Shown here in pieces: positions 16,888-24,566 of a stretch of 47,572 nt of DNA. The translations under genes were made by a program, and so were the position numbers. The first letter of the stretch is position 1. Each line of letters begins with the position of its first letter. Below the pieces are notes generated by a model. It was not told the origin of the DNA and searched no databases. It worked only from the letters and a program-made list of their open reading frames with translations. This DNA is from Enhydrobacter sp. (GTDB taxonomy: Bacteria > Pseudomonadota > Alphaproteobacteria > Reyranellales > Reyranellaceae). The DNA lies in the NCBI GenBank assembly GCA_026126105.1, contig JAHCJV010000043.1, positions 1-47,572 of the forward strand, read 5' to 3'.

Positions 16888-18108
16888 TTATCGCGTGACC
16901 CCAGAGTGCGGGACCGTAGTCGCGACCTGAAATGCCGTTGCGGCATCGCCTCGATGGTCTGGAGCTATGAGGCGGCGCGTGAGCAGGGCGCCAAGACCGA
17001 GCGCTGCACCGATGCCGGCCACGCAGGCCGTCCAGCCAAAGCGATCGAAGACCAGCCCGAGCACGGCGCTGCCCACCAGGCCGCCGAGGAAATAGCTCGC
17101 AAGATAGAGGCCGCTTGCCGCGCCGCGATCGGACGTTGCGGCACGGCCGACGAAGCCGGTGGCGGTCGCCTGGGCGAAGAAGGTCCCCACCGCCACCAGC
17201 GCGAGCCCGAGCAGAACGGCCGCGAAGCTCGCGCTCAGGAGCAACGGCAGGCCCGCCGCGGCGAGGGCGAAAGACGCCCACAGCGTCGGCCGGGTGCCGA
17301 TTCGGGCCACGACCTTTCCGGCCAGAGGCGTGGTGACGACCGACGGCAGGAAGACGAAGTAGACCGTGCCCAGCATCATCATGCCGATGCCGAAGTCAGG
17401 GCCGGCCAGCACGAAGTTGATGTAGGTGAAGGTGCCGATGAAGGCGAACAGAATTAGGAAGCCGATTGCGAAGGCCGAGCGCAGCGCCGGCAGGCCGAGA
17501 TGGCGCCCCCAGCTCGTGAACGGCGAGGCGTGGCTCATGTCGGCCGGAACCGTCGGCGGCGTTCGCTCGACGGTGAACCAGACCAGCACGGCACCGGCGA
17601 GATTGAGTGCGGCAAAGACGGCGAAGTTGGTGGCGAGCCCCAGAGTGTCGACCACGCCCGCGGCAAGCAGGCGGCCGAACAGGTTGGAGGCGACGTTGCC
17701 GGTGATGTAAGCGGCGAAGGCGCTCGCGGTGTCGGCGGCGCTGGTGTGCTCGCCGAGGTAGGCGAGGGTGAGCGCGAAGGCGGTCGACATGCATAGCCCC
17801 TGGGCGATGCGCAGGGCGGTGAAAACGGGCAGCGACGGCATGCTGGCCAGCAGCAGGGTCGGCAGCGACAGGACCGCGAGGCTCAGCAGGATGCCGCGCC
17901 GACGGTCGATCGAGCGGCCGAACAGGGCAACCGCGAGGCTGCCGATGGCCATGCCGATCGTGCTGGCATTGACAGCGAAGCTCATCGCCGCCGGGCTCAC
18001 GCCGTAGGACGCGGTGAGCGCGGGCAGGATGGCCTGCGTCGCGAACAGATCGACGACGGTCAGAAAGGCGGTGAGGCCGATCGTGGACGCGCGCAGGGCA
18101 CCCGACAT
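16888..18108 (-). CDS. Major facilitator superfamily transporter
   Basis: 406 residues with about 12 hydrophobic segments. The loop 2-3 motif of the superfamily is visible as GSLAVALFGRSIDRRRGILL. AYITGNVASNLFGRLLAAGV and a second-half FLPSVVTTPLAGKVVARIGT show the expected internal repeat. The sequence looks like drug/metabolite proton antiporters of the YnfM type, but the substrate is not predictable. It is the second gene of a minus-strand run, following the secreted cupin after 18 bases, and precedes the DUF302 and patatin genes. Confidence 0.9.
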   Translation of the reverse strand: MSGALRASTIGLTAFLTVVDLFATQAILPALTASYGVSPAAMSFAVNASTIGMAIGSLAVALFGRSIDRRRGILLSLAVLSLPTLLLASMPSLPVFTALRIAQGLCMSTAFALTLAYLGEHTSAADTASAFAAYITGNVASNLFGRLLAAGVVDTLGLATNFAVFAALNLAGAVLVWFTVERTPPTVPADMSHASPFTSWGRHLGLPALRSAFAIGFLILFAFIGTFTYINFVLAGPDFGIGMMMLGTVYFVFLPSVVTTPLAGKVVARIGTRPTLWASFALAAAGLPLLLSASFAAVLLGLALVAVGTFFAQATATGFVGRAATSDRGAASGLYLASYFLGGLVGSAVLGLVFDRFGWTACVAGIGAALGLGALLTRRLIAPDHRGDAATAFQVATTVPHSGVTR

Positions 18109-18126
18109 GATCCGTGTCCTTCCGGA

Positions 18127-18588
18127 TTACATGTTGTGGTCGTTGGGATCGTGCTGGATGTCGAACGACAGCAGCACGACCGGGACCTTGCCCTGATTGT
18201 TCCACCAATGGGCCGTGGCATGCGTCTCGCGGGCCACTTCGCCGGCCTTGTGCAGGATCGGCACGGCGCAGTTGCTGGCATGCTCGACGATTTCGCCGGA
18301 CATGATGTAGATCAGCGCCGGCCGGTCGCCGTGGCTGTGCCACGGCACGACGCCGCCAGGCTGCACCTCGAGCTTGCGCACGCGCATCATGTGGCCGGCG
18401 AGCGCGACCTTCTCGCCGGCGAGGTCGATCTGCGCCAACACCTTGTCGGTAACTCCCTTGGCCGCGGCCGTCGAGGGCTTGGTGGCATCGGCGCGCATCT
18501 GGCCGGCCGGGCATTCGCCAGCGAAGGCGGGGCTGGTGAAGGCCAGCCCTGCGAGCAGGGCCGGAGCAACGAGAGTTCGAGCGAACAT
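18127..18588 (-). CDS. Exported cupin-domain protein
   Basis: 153 residues from the ATG at 18588. That start is preferred over the ATG at 18600 because GGAGA lies at the right distance before it, inside what would otherwise be codons 1-2. A signal peptide (MFARTLVAPALLAGLAFTSP, cleavage after AFA) leads to a cupin fold with PGGVVPWHSHGDRPALIYIM, where two histidines and a Tyr/Glu region form the metal site, and VARETHATAHWWNNQGKVPV. It is probably a periplasmic metal-binding cupin, related to those annotated as quercetinase-like or cupin_2. It heads the cupin-MFS-DUF302-patatin run; a LysR regulator is encoded upstream on the same strand. Confidence 0.85.
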   Translation of the reverse strand: MFARTLVAPALLAGLAFTSPAFAGECPAGQMRADATKPSTAAAKGVTDKVLAQIDLAGEKVALAGHMMRVRKLEVQPGGVVPWHSHGDRPALIYIMSGEIVEHASNCAVPILHKAGEVARETHATAHWWNNQGKVPVVLLSFDIQHDPNDHNM

Positions 18589-18756
18589 GGGTATCTCCAT
18601 CGGGTGAGCGCCACGACCGGGTTGGTCGCGGGCGATGGCCCCAGCATCGGAGGCCCGGCCGCCGGACAGAAATGCCGACTGCGAATGGTTTCGATAGCTT
18701 GCCCGTCAGTCGGACTCGCAATGGGTCACCCCCGGTGTCAGCGCGAGCGCACCGGC

Positions 18757-18822
18757 GTCATTCCGAGCGCAGCGAGGGATCTATGCTGGTGACCATAGAT
18801 CCCTCGCTGCGCTCGGGATGAC
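18757..18822. repeat. REP-like palindromic repeat, 29-base arms
   Basis: An almost perfect inverted repeat. The left arm at 18757-18785 starts GTCATTCCGAGCGCAGCG and the right arm at 18794-18822 ends CGCTGCGCTCGGGATGAC. The arms differ at one position, a G-T-compatible mismatch, around an 8-base loop. The core CGAGCGCAGCGAGGGATC is the type dispersed widely in alphaproteobacterial genomes. It sits between the end of lysR and the start of the secreted cupin gene and could shape mRNA ends or act as a terminator. Confidence 0.85.
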
Positions 18823-18878
18823 ATGGGGTCGGCTCGGTAAACTGCCGAGCGCGATCGGCGTGCTTCGCCGGCTGGATG

Positions 18879-19766
18879 CTACGAGCTGACGTTGAGCCAG
18901 GGGAATGCCAGCACTTCGCGGACGAAGGCGCCGACCGACGGTACGTGCGGCCGGCCGCGCACCGTCACGACCTGGATGGTGCGCACGATCTCCGGCTCGA
19001 TCAGCGGCCGCACCTTGAGCCCGGGCATGGTGACGGCGAACTCGGGGATGAAGGTGAAGCCCAGCCCGGCCATCGCCATGCTCTGCACCCAGTCGTCGCG
19101 GTCGGAACGGAAGACGATGCGCGTCTGCGCGCCCTGCTGGCGGAAGATCCTGCCCGCGTGGCCGAAGTACTCGCACTGCACCCGGTTCACATAGGCCTGC
19201 TGGTGCAGGTCGGCGCAGCGCACCGCGTTGACCTTGTCGAACGGATGGCCCGGCCCGACGCCGATCACGAAGCGCTCGTCGTAGAGGCGGCGCGCCTGAA
19301 ACCGGTCGTCGATCTCCTCCGGCTGGCCGTACACGGCGACATCGAGCTCGCCCTGCGCCAGCCGCTCCTCGAGCAGGCTGTTCGAGCCGTCCTGGACCAC
19401 GAGGTTGACCTTGGGATGGCGCTCGCGAAAAGCCTGCAGGAAGGGCACGAAACGGCGCGGGCCGATGGTGCACATGATGCCGAGCTTGAGATCGACGTCG
19501 TCCAGCCGGGCGAAGCTCCTCGCCCGCTCCTTGGCGGCATCGGTCTCGATCAGCACCTGGGTGAGGTGCGGGCGCATCATCTCGCCGAGCCCGGTGAGGT
19601 GCGTATTGTTGCGCTCGCGACGGAACAACGGCCCGCCGAGCTCGTCCTCGAGCCCCTTGATCGCGCGCGTGAGCGATGGCTGGGAGACGTTGCAGCTCTC
19701 CGCCGCGCGGGTGAAGTTCAGCGTCTCGCAGACCGCGAGGAAATATCGAATCTGGTGCATTTCCAC
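18879..19766 (-). CDS. LysR-family transcriptional regulator
   Basis: 295 residues. The N-terminal winged helix-turn-helix is typical: MHQIRYFLAVCETLNFTRAA, then CNVSQPSLTRAIKGLEDELG and LFRRERNNTHLTGLG. The effector domain follows, with LKLGIMCTIGPRRFVPFLQA. Proteins with this N-terminus often activate oxidative or catabolic genes. The frame starts with GTG at 19766; an ATG two codons later (19760) is an equally possible start, and neither has a clear ribosome site. It diverges from the thiol-peroxidase-like gene across 119 bases, the most likely target by LysR custom. The cupin-MFS-DUF302-patatin run downstream is a second candidate. Confidence 0.93.
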   Translation of the reverse strand: MEMHQIRYFLAVCETLNFTRAAESCNVSQPSLTRAIKGLEDELGGPLFRRERNNTHLTGLGEMMRPHLTQVLIETDAAKERARSFARLDDVDLKLGIMCTIGPRRFVPFLQAFRERHPKVNLVVQDGSNSLLEERLAQGELDVAVYGQPEEIDDRFQARRLYDERFVIGVGPGHPFDKVNAVRCADLHQQAYVNRVQCEYFGHAGRIFRQQGAQTRIVFRSDRDDWVQSMAMAGLGFTFIPEFAVTMPGLKVRPLIEPEIVRTIQVVTVRGRPHVPSVGAFVREVLAFPWLNVSS

Positions 19767-19885
19767 GGCAACAGTCCCCCGGAAGCGCGCCTATTGTGCC
19801 TCAAGCGACGATAGCTTGCGGCTATGGATTTCCAAGCCAGCGGGCATTTCCCGTCATCGAAGTGCCGCGGCAGACTGCACTCCTC

Positions 19886-20557
19886 ATGAGTCTCACCCAG
19901 ACGCTCCGACAGCTGAGTGAACGCCATACGGCCGCGCTGCCCGCACGTGACCGGGCCGATTTCGAGGACGAGCTCGATCGCCTGCGCATGATGCGCGTCA
20001 CGGAGGAGGGGCTCGGTCTCGGCGACTACTTGCCCGACTTCGCCTTGAAGGACTCCGCCGGCCGGCGCTGGGTGTCGTCCGAGCTGCTCGACCGCGGGCC
20101 GCTGGTGCTGGCACTGTTCCGTGGCGGCTGGTGCCCCTATTGCGACCTCACCATGGTCGCGCTCGAGGAAGCGCGGCCTGCGGTCGAGGCGTTGGGCGCA
20201 CAGGCGGTCGGCATCATGCCCGACATGCCCGAGCAGGTTGCCATGACCGCCCGCCAGCGCGGCCTCGGCTACCTGCTGCTGAGCGACCCGGCCAACGCAT
20301 ATGCGCGACTTTGCGGGCTGGCCTACGAGCTGTCGCCGAACCACATCCGCATCCATCGCGAGCGCGGTCGCGACTTGCCCAAAATGCACGCCGATCAGAA
20401 ATGGCGGCTGCCAGTGCCGGCGGTATTCGTGGTGCGACCGGACGCGCGAATCGTATTCGCCTTCTCTGACGTCGATCCGGCACGCTGGCCCGATCCGGAG
20501 GAGTTGATCACCTCGCTCGACTCGCTGCGCGATGCTCACGCGCTATCGAACCGGTAG
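19886..20557 (+). CDS. AhpC/TSA-type peroxiredoxin-like thioredoxin-fold protein
   Basis: 223 residues starting at MSLTQTLRQLSERHTAALPA. A helical N-terminal segment of about 50 residues precedes a thioredoxin fold with LGDYLPDFALKDSAGRRWVS and the active-site region LVLALFRGGWCPYCDLTM, where the CPYC pair lies near residues 89-92. The C-terminal half has VPAVFVVRPDARIVFAFSDV. This build matches the peroxiredoxin-like family often annotated as thiol-specific antioxidants. Whether it reduces peroxides or acts as a thiol oxidoreductase is not clear. It is divergent from the LysR gene, suggesting stress-responsive control. Confidence 0.87.
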   Translation: MSLTQTLRQLSERHTAALPARDRADFEDELDRLRMMRVTEEGLGLGDYLPDFALKDSAGRRWVSSELLDRGPLVLALFRGGWCPYCDLTMVALEEARPAVEALGAQAVGIMPDMPEQVAMTARQRGLGYLLLSDPANAYARLCGLAYELSPNHIRIHRERGRDLPKMHADQKWRLPVPAVFVVRPDARIVFAFSDVDPARWPDPEELITSLDSLRDAHALSNR

Positions 20558-20628
20558 GAAGCCGGCATTTCAGCGCCTCCCCGCCGCAGCGCACCCTGCG
20601 ATCGACATCAGCATCAGGAGATCGCACC

Positions 20629-21411
20629 ATGCTTCAAGGCAAGACCGCCATCGTCACCGGCTCGACCAGCGGCATCGGGCTCGGCATCGCCGAGGCCTTC
20701 GCCCGGTCGGGCGCCAATGTCGTGCTCAACGGCTTCGGCGACACGATGCAGATCGAGAAGACACGAGCCGACCTGGCAAATGTCGCCGACGCCAAGGTCG
20801 TCTACTCGCCAGCCGACATGAGCAAGCCGCGCGCGATCGAGCAGATGGTGCGCCAGACCGCCGACACGTTCGGCAGTGTCGACATCATGGTGAACAATGC
20901 CGGCATCCAGCATGTCGCGCCGATCGAGGAGTTCCCCGAGGACAAGTGGGATGCCATCCTGGCGATCAACCTCAGCTCCGCGTTCCACGCCACGAAGCTC
21001 GTGCTGCCGATGATGCGGGCGAGAGGCTGGGGCCGTGTGATCAACGTCGCGTCGGCGCATGCGCTCGTCGCGTCCCCCTACAAGGCGGCCTATGTCGCGG
21101 CCAAGCACGGCATGCTCGGCCTCACCCGGGTAACCGCGCTCGAGGCGGCCGAGGACGGCATCACCTGCAACGCGCTCTGTCCCGGCTATGTACGGACGCC
21201 GCTGGTCGAGAAGCAGATCGACGCCCAGGCCAGGGCGCACGGCGTCGCCCGCGAGAAGGTCATTGGCGATGTGCTGCTGAAGAATCAGCCGAACAAGCGC
21301 TTCGTCGAGGTCGCGGAGCTAGCAGCGCTGGCGTTGTTCCTGTGTACCGACAGCGGCGCCTCCGTGACAGGCGCGGCGCTGCCTGTCGACGGCGGCTGGA
21401 CAGCACACTGA
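20629..21411 (+). CDS. bdhA: 3-hydroxybutyrate dehydrogenase
   Basis: 260 residues, a classical short-chain dehydrogenase. The NAD site is TGSTSGIGLGIAEAFA (residues 10-25), and NNAGIQHVAPIEEFPEDKWD is highly typical of bacterial 3-hydroxybutyrate dehydrogenases. The catalytic residues are Ser142, Tyr155 and Lys159 (YVAAK). The late segments LCPGYVRTPLVEKQI and VTGAALPVDGGWTAH also match. It oxidises (R)-3-hydroxybutyrate to acetoacetate, the step that returns polyhydroxybutyrate carbon to central metabolism. An AGGAG ribosome site is placed well before the ATG. The gene starts 71 bases after the previous one. Confidence 0.93.
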   Translation: MLQGKTAIVTGSTSGIGLGIAEAFARSGANVVLNGFGDTMQIEKTRADLANVADAKVVYSPADMSKPRAIEQMVRQTADTFGSVDIMVNNAGIQHVAPIEEFPEDKWDAILAINLSSAFHATKLVLPMMRARGWGRVINVASAHALVASPYKAAYVAAKHGMLGLTRVTALEAAEDGITCNALCPGYVRTPLVEKQIDAQARAHGVAREKVIGDVLLKNQPNKRFVEVAELAALALFLCTDSGASVTGAALPVDGGWTAH

Positions 21412-21511
21412 CGCCTGCAACCCTGCTCTGAGGAGGCGTGACCTGACTTTCGCCGGCGGTTGCCGTATCCACCTGCTTCAAGCACCGCGCCCGCAAGCGA
21501 AAGTACAGGAC

Positions 21512-21745
21512 ATGCTGCGTATTCCCAGACGCTACGCTCACTTTGTCTTTGGCATCATCCAGTCGGGTCTGACCTCCGGTGTAGCTGCTGCGATTGCGAG
21601 CGCACCGTTCCTCAGCGAATCCGCGTTCATGTCTCACTGGCTTCGGTCCTGGCTTGTTGCCTGGGCGATCATGATCCCTGTCGTGATCGCGGCGGCACCA
21701 GCCATCCGCCGTCTCGTCTACGTCGTGACGGCCGGCACGGAATAG
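21512..21745 (+). CDS. DUF2798 small inner-membrane protein
   Basis: 77 residues. Two hydrophobic helices are separated by a short loop: YAHFVFGIIQSGLTSGVAAA, then FMSHWLRSWLVAWAIMIPVV. A basic end, PAIRRLVYVVTAGTE, follows. This two-helix plan with the W-x-x-SW-x-x-W-x-x-x-x-P core is that of the DUF2798 family, whose function is unknown. AGGA lies just before the ATG. It lies upstream of the bufferin-like gene with a 200-base gap, so the two may not share a transcript. Confidence 0.8.
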   Translation: MLRIPRRYAHFVFGIIQSGLTSGVAAAIASAPFLSESAFMSHWLRSWLVAWAIMIPVVIAAAPAIRRLVYVVTAGTE

Positions 21746-21945
21746 CACTCGGAATCTGCTCATGGTCTCGCCGAGAGTGGGAGTGTCGACCCACGCCCCC
21801 GGCAACTCAGCCCGGACCAAGAACCGTACCCCGCGTACGCATAGATACAGCGCATCGATCCGATAGAGAGCCGATATTTCAGATCGCGACCGTCGAGCGG
21901 CAATGTGTGGCCACCCGAAAGGGCCACTCAACCCAGGAGACAGTC

Positions 21946-22203
21946 ATGAAAACCACATTCGCCGTTGCGGCCGTGCTGAACGCCGCAGCCCTGTTCGCCG
22001 CCGCGATCCCGGCAAATGCTCAAACCGGCGCCACCGAGAAATGCTACGGCGTCGCCAAGGCGGGCAGGAACGACTGCCAGACCAAGCACTCGTCCTGCGC
22101 CGGCACCTCCAAGAAAGACGGCCAAGCCGACGCGTGGCTGACCGTTCCCGCCGGCATCTGCGAGAAGATCGTCGGCGGCAAGCTGACGTCGTCGCAGAGC
22201 TGA
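21946..22203 (+). CDS. BufA1-like (DUF2282) exported cysteine-rich peptide, bufferin-type metallophore candidate
   Basis: 85 residues. A signal peptide (MKTTFAVAAVLNAAALFAAA, cleavage near ANA/Q) releases a mature peptide of about 57 residues. It carries four cysteines in the DUF2282 pattern: EKCYGVAKAGRNDC, HSSCAGTSKKDGQ and VPAGICEKIVGGKL. DUF2282 peptides are the BufA1 precursors of bufferins, ribosomal peptides whose cysteines are converted by BufB (DUF692) with BufC (DUF2063) and which bind copper in the periplasm. Neither maturation gene is adjacent; a DoxX gene and an NDH-2 gene follow instead. An SD (GGAG) lies at the correct spacing, with a GTGGCC/GGCCAC hairpin (21907-21927) just upstream. 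Confidence 0.85.
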   Translation: MKTTFAVAAVLNAAALFAAAIPANAQTGATEKCYGVAKAGRNDCQTKHSSCAGTSKKDGQADAWLTVPAGICEKIVGGKLTSSQS

Positions 22204-22318
22204 TCTGAACATCCCATCGGCCGCCGCGCACGGGCCGTCCAGGCCGGCACTCAACCGCCCCAACCCCATGCCGGCCAGCCCGGCCGGCGGCCGTCCCCTT
22301 CTTCCGAGGACATTCGAC

Positions 22319-22792
22319 ATGAGCACCGCAACTCTCGAGCCCGAGCCACACGACATGAGGCTGATCGCTCGTCTCGACCGGCTGCGCTGCACCGCGCGCC
22401 GCTTCCCGCTGTCGCTGATCGAGCTCGGCATGCGCACGGCCGTCGGCGCGACCTTCTTCCGTTCCGGCATGTTGAAACTCCAGAGCTTCGACACGACGAT
22501 CACGCTGTTCCGCGACGAATACCGTCTGCCTTTGCTGCCGCCCGAGCTCGCGGCCTACCTGGGCACTGCGGTCGAGCTGAGCGCCCCCGTTCTGCTGGTG
22601 CTGGGGGTGTTCGCCCGCGGCGGCGCCGCGGCCCTGCTGGCGATGACGCTCACCATCCAGTTCCTGGTCTATCCCGAGAACTGGCCCGAGCACCTGATGT
22701 GGGCCTCGATCCTGGCCTATGTTCTCACCCGGGGCGCCGGCGCGCTGTCGATCGACCGCATCGTCGCTTTCAACCTGTTCGGACGCGCTTAG
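22319..22792 (+). CDS. DoxX-family membrane protein
   Basis: 157 residues with four hydrophobic helices and a hydrophilic N-terminus of about 40 residues. DoxX features are IELGMRTAVGATFFRSGMLK in helix 1, then FRDEYRLPLLPPELAAYLGT and ELSAPVLLVLGVFARGGAAA, and YPENWPEHLMWASILAYVLT near the end. The late YPENWPEHLMWA segment is characteristic of the DoxX proteins that accompany DUF2282/DUF692 operons. DoxX proteins are linked to quinone or thiol redox reactions in the membrane, but the role is unproven. The start MSTATLEPEP has an AGGA ribosome site. It follows the bufferin-like gene by 115 bases and precedes NDH-2 by 14. Confidence 0.88.
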   Translation: MSTATLEPEPHDMRLIARLDRLRCTARRFPLSLIELGMRTAVGATFFRSGMLKLQSFDTTITLFRDEYRLPLLPPELAAYLGTAVELSAPVLLVLGVFARGGAAALLAMTLTIQFLVYPENWPEHLMWASILAYVLTRGAGALSIDRIVAFNLFGRA

Positions 22793-22806
22793 AAGGGAGA
22801 TCCGCC

Positions 22807-24057
22807 ATGGCCCGGCCGCACATCGTCATCGTCGGCGCGGGCTTTGGCGGCCTGAGCGCCGCCAACGCGCTCGCGGGCGCCGACGCGGACGTCACTGTCG
22901 TAGACCGGCGCAACTACCATCTTTTCCAGCCGCTGCTCTACCAGGTCGCGACCGCCGGCCTGTCGCCGGCGCAGATAGCATCGCCGATCCGCGCCATCCT
23001 GCGCCGCGCCGCCAACGTCCATGTGCTGCTCGGCAAGGTGAACGGCGTCGACAAGGAGCGCCGCACCGTCGCCCTCGACGATCGCACGATCTCCTACGAC
23101 TATCTCGTGCTGGCCACCGGGGCGCGGCATTCCTATTTCGGCCACGACGAATGGGAGAGCGTGGCGCCCGGTCTGAAGAAGATCGACGACGCCACGGCCA
23201 TCCGGCGTCGCATCCTCACCGCGTTCGAGAATGCCGAGGGCGCCGACAGCCACGAAGCGCGTCGCCGCTTCCTCACCTTCGTCGTGATCGGCGGCGGCCC
23301 GACCGGTGTGGAGATGGCCGGCGCAATCGCCGAGCTGGCGCGCGTGGCACTGCGCCACGACTTCCGCAACATCGATCCGCGCGAGGCGAGCGTTGTGTTG
23401 GTCGAGGCCGGGCCGCGCGTGTTGGCCGCCTTTCCGCCGGTGCTGAGCGCCGCGGCGCGTCGCTCGCTCGAGCGGCTGGGAGTCGAGGTCCGCGTCGGAA
23501 CGCCGGTCACGCGGTGCGATGCCGATGGCGTCACGATCGGCGACGACCCGCTCGCCGCAGCGACGATCGTCTGGGCGGCCGGCGTGGCGGCGTCGTCGGC
23601 TGCGGCGTGGCTGAAGGCGATTAAGGATCGCGTCGGCAGGGTGATGGTCGGTCCCGATTTCTCGCTGCCGGGTCATCCCGAGATCTTCTGCATCGGCGAT
23701 ACCGCCCATGCGCTCGACGCCGACGGCAAGCCGCTGCCGGGGCTGGCGCCGGTCGCCAAGCAGCAAGGCGCCTACGTCGCGCGCGTGCTGCGCGCCAGAT
23801 TGGCCGACAAGCCCCCGCCGAAGCCGTTCCGCTACCGCGACTTCGGCACCATGGCCACGATCGGCCGGCGCGCCGCCGTCGCCGATTTCGGCTGGATCAA
23901 GCTCGACGGTACGCTCGCGTGGCTGCTTTGGGGCGCCGTGCACGTGTCGTTCCTGATCGGCTTCCGCAACCGGCTGATCGTCATGCTCGACTGGCTGTGG
24001 TCCTACGTGACCTTCCAGTCCGGCGCGCGGTTGATCACGGGGCCTGGGTCGCATTAG
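22807..24057 (+). CDS. Type II NADH:quinone oxidoreductase (NDH-2) family flavoprotein
   Basis: 416 residues with two dinucleotide-binding folds. FAD binds at HIVIVGAGFGGLSAANAL (residues 5-22) and NAD(P)H at FVVIGGGPTGVEMAGAIAEL. NYHLFQPLLYQVATAGLSPA is a strong NDH-2 signature, and IFCIGDTAHALDADGKPLPG closes the FAD site. The C-terminal part (LLWGAVHVSFLIGFRNRLIV) is the amphipathic membrane-attachment region. NDH-2 oxidises NADH and reduces quinone without pumping protons. GGGAG lies before the ATG, and the gene follows doxX by 14 bases, suggesting the two share a redox task near the membrane quinone pool. Confidence 0.93.
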   Translation: MARPHIVIVGAGFGGLSAANALAGADADVTVVDRRNYHLFQPLLYQVATAGLSPAQIASPIRAILRRAANVHVLLGKVNGVDKERRTVALDDRTISYDYLVLATGARHSYFGHDEWESVAPGLKKIDDATAIRRRILTAFENAEGADSHEARRRFLTFVVIGGGPTGVEMAGAIAELARVALRHDFRNIDPREASVVLVEAGPRVLAAFPPVLSAAARRSLERLGVEVRVGTPVTRCDADGVTIGDDPLAAATIVWAAGVAASSAAAWLKAIKDRVGRVMVGPDFSLPGHPEIFCIGDTAHALDADGKPLPGLAPVAKQQGAYVARVLRARLADKPPPKPFRYRDFGTMATIGRRAAVADFGWIKLDGTLAWLLWGAVHVSFLIGFRNRLIVMLDWLWSYVTFQSGARLITGPGSH

Positions 24058-24118
24058 CCCGACTCGACGGTGAGCGCCTCGAGGTGACAGCCGGCGCCAA
24101 ACGTCGGACAATCGCGCC

Positions 24119-24451
24119 ATGGCCGCCCGCTTCCGGACCTATGCCGACTTCTGGCCCTTCTACCTCGGCGAGCACGCCAAGCCGGCGACGCGCACCGTGC
24201 ATTATGTCGGCACCATCGCCTCGGCGCTGACGCTGGTCGTGGCGATCGCGACCGGGAACTGGTGGTGGCTCATTGCGGTGCCGTTCTTCGGCTACGGGCC
24301 GGCATGGTTCGGCCATTTCTTCATCGAGAGGAACAAGCCTGCGACCTTCCAGGCCCCCTTCTGGAGCCTGATCAGCGACTACCGCATGTGCTGGCTGTTC
24401 CTCACCGGCCGGCTGGGTCGCGAATTGATGAAATACCAGATTCGCGGCTGA
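24119..24451 (+). CDS. Mpo1-like (DUF962) membrane protein
   Basis: 110 residues. The conserved DUF962 motifs are present: FYLGEHAKPATRTVHYVGT with two histidines, a central pair of hydrophobic helices, and FGHFFIERNKPATFQAPFWS with another histidine and Glu. The yeast relative Mpo1 is an iron-dependent dioxygenase in fatty-acid alpha-oxidation, with the same histidines as likely ligands. Bacterial members are uncharacterised. It begins 61 bases after NDH-2 on the same strand. Confidence 0.88.
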   Translation: MAARFRTYADFWPFYLGEHAKPATRTVHYVGTIASALTLVVAIATGNWWWLIAVPFFGYGPAWFGHFFIERNKPATFQAPFWSLISDYRMCWLFLTGRLGRELMKYQIRG

Positions 24452-24566
24452 CTGCCTTGGGACTGGTTCCGCTCCTGACGCCGGCCGCCGCGGCGTCCAC
24501 CCCTTGCGTCACCGGGGAGCGGAGGCCACATTGCAGCCGACATCGAAATCCCCGATCAGAGGCCTC

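Noticed and set aside
16349..17281. Upstream extension of the patatin frame
   Set aside because: The added residues lie out of frame across the DUF302 and MFS genes and resemble no protein; the ATG at 16348 fits the family start.
21746..21945. ECF-sigma promoter for the bufferin-like gene
   Set aside because: GAACCG and a GTAC-N5-GTAC palindrome occur near 21821-21836, but no convincing -35/-10 pair at the right spacing and no sigma-factor gene is adjacent.
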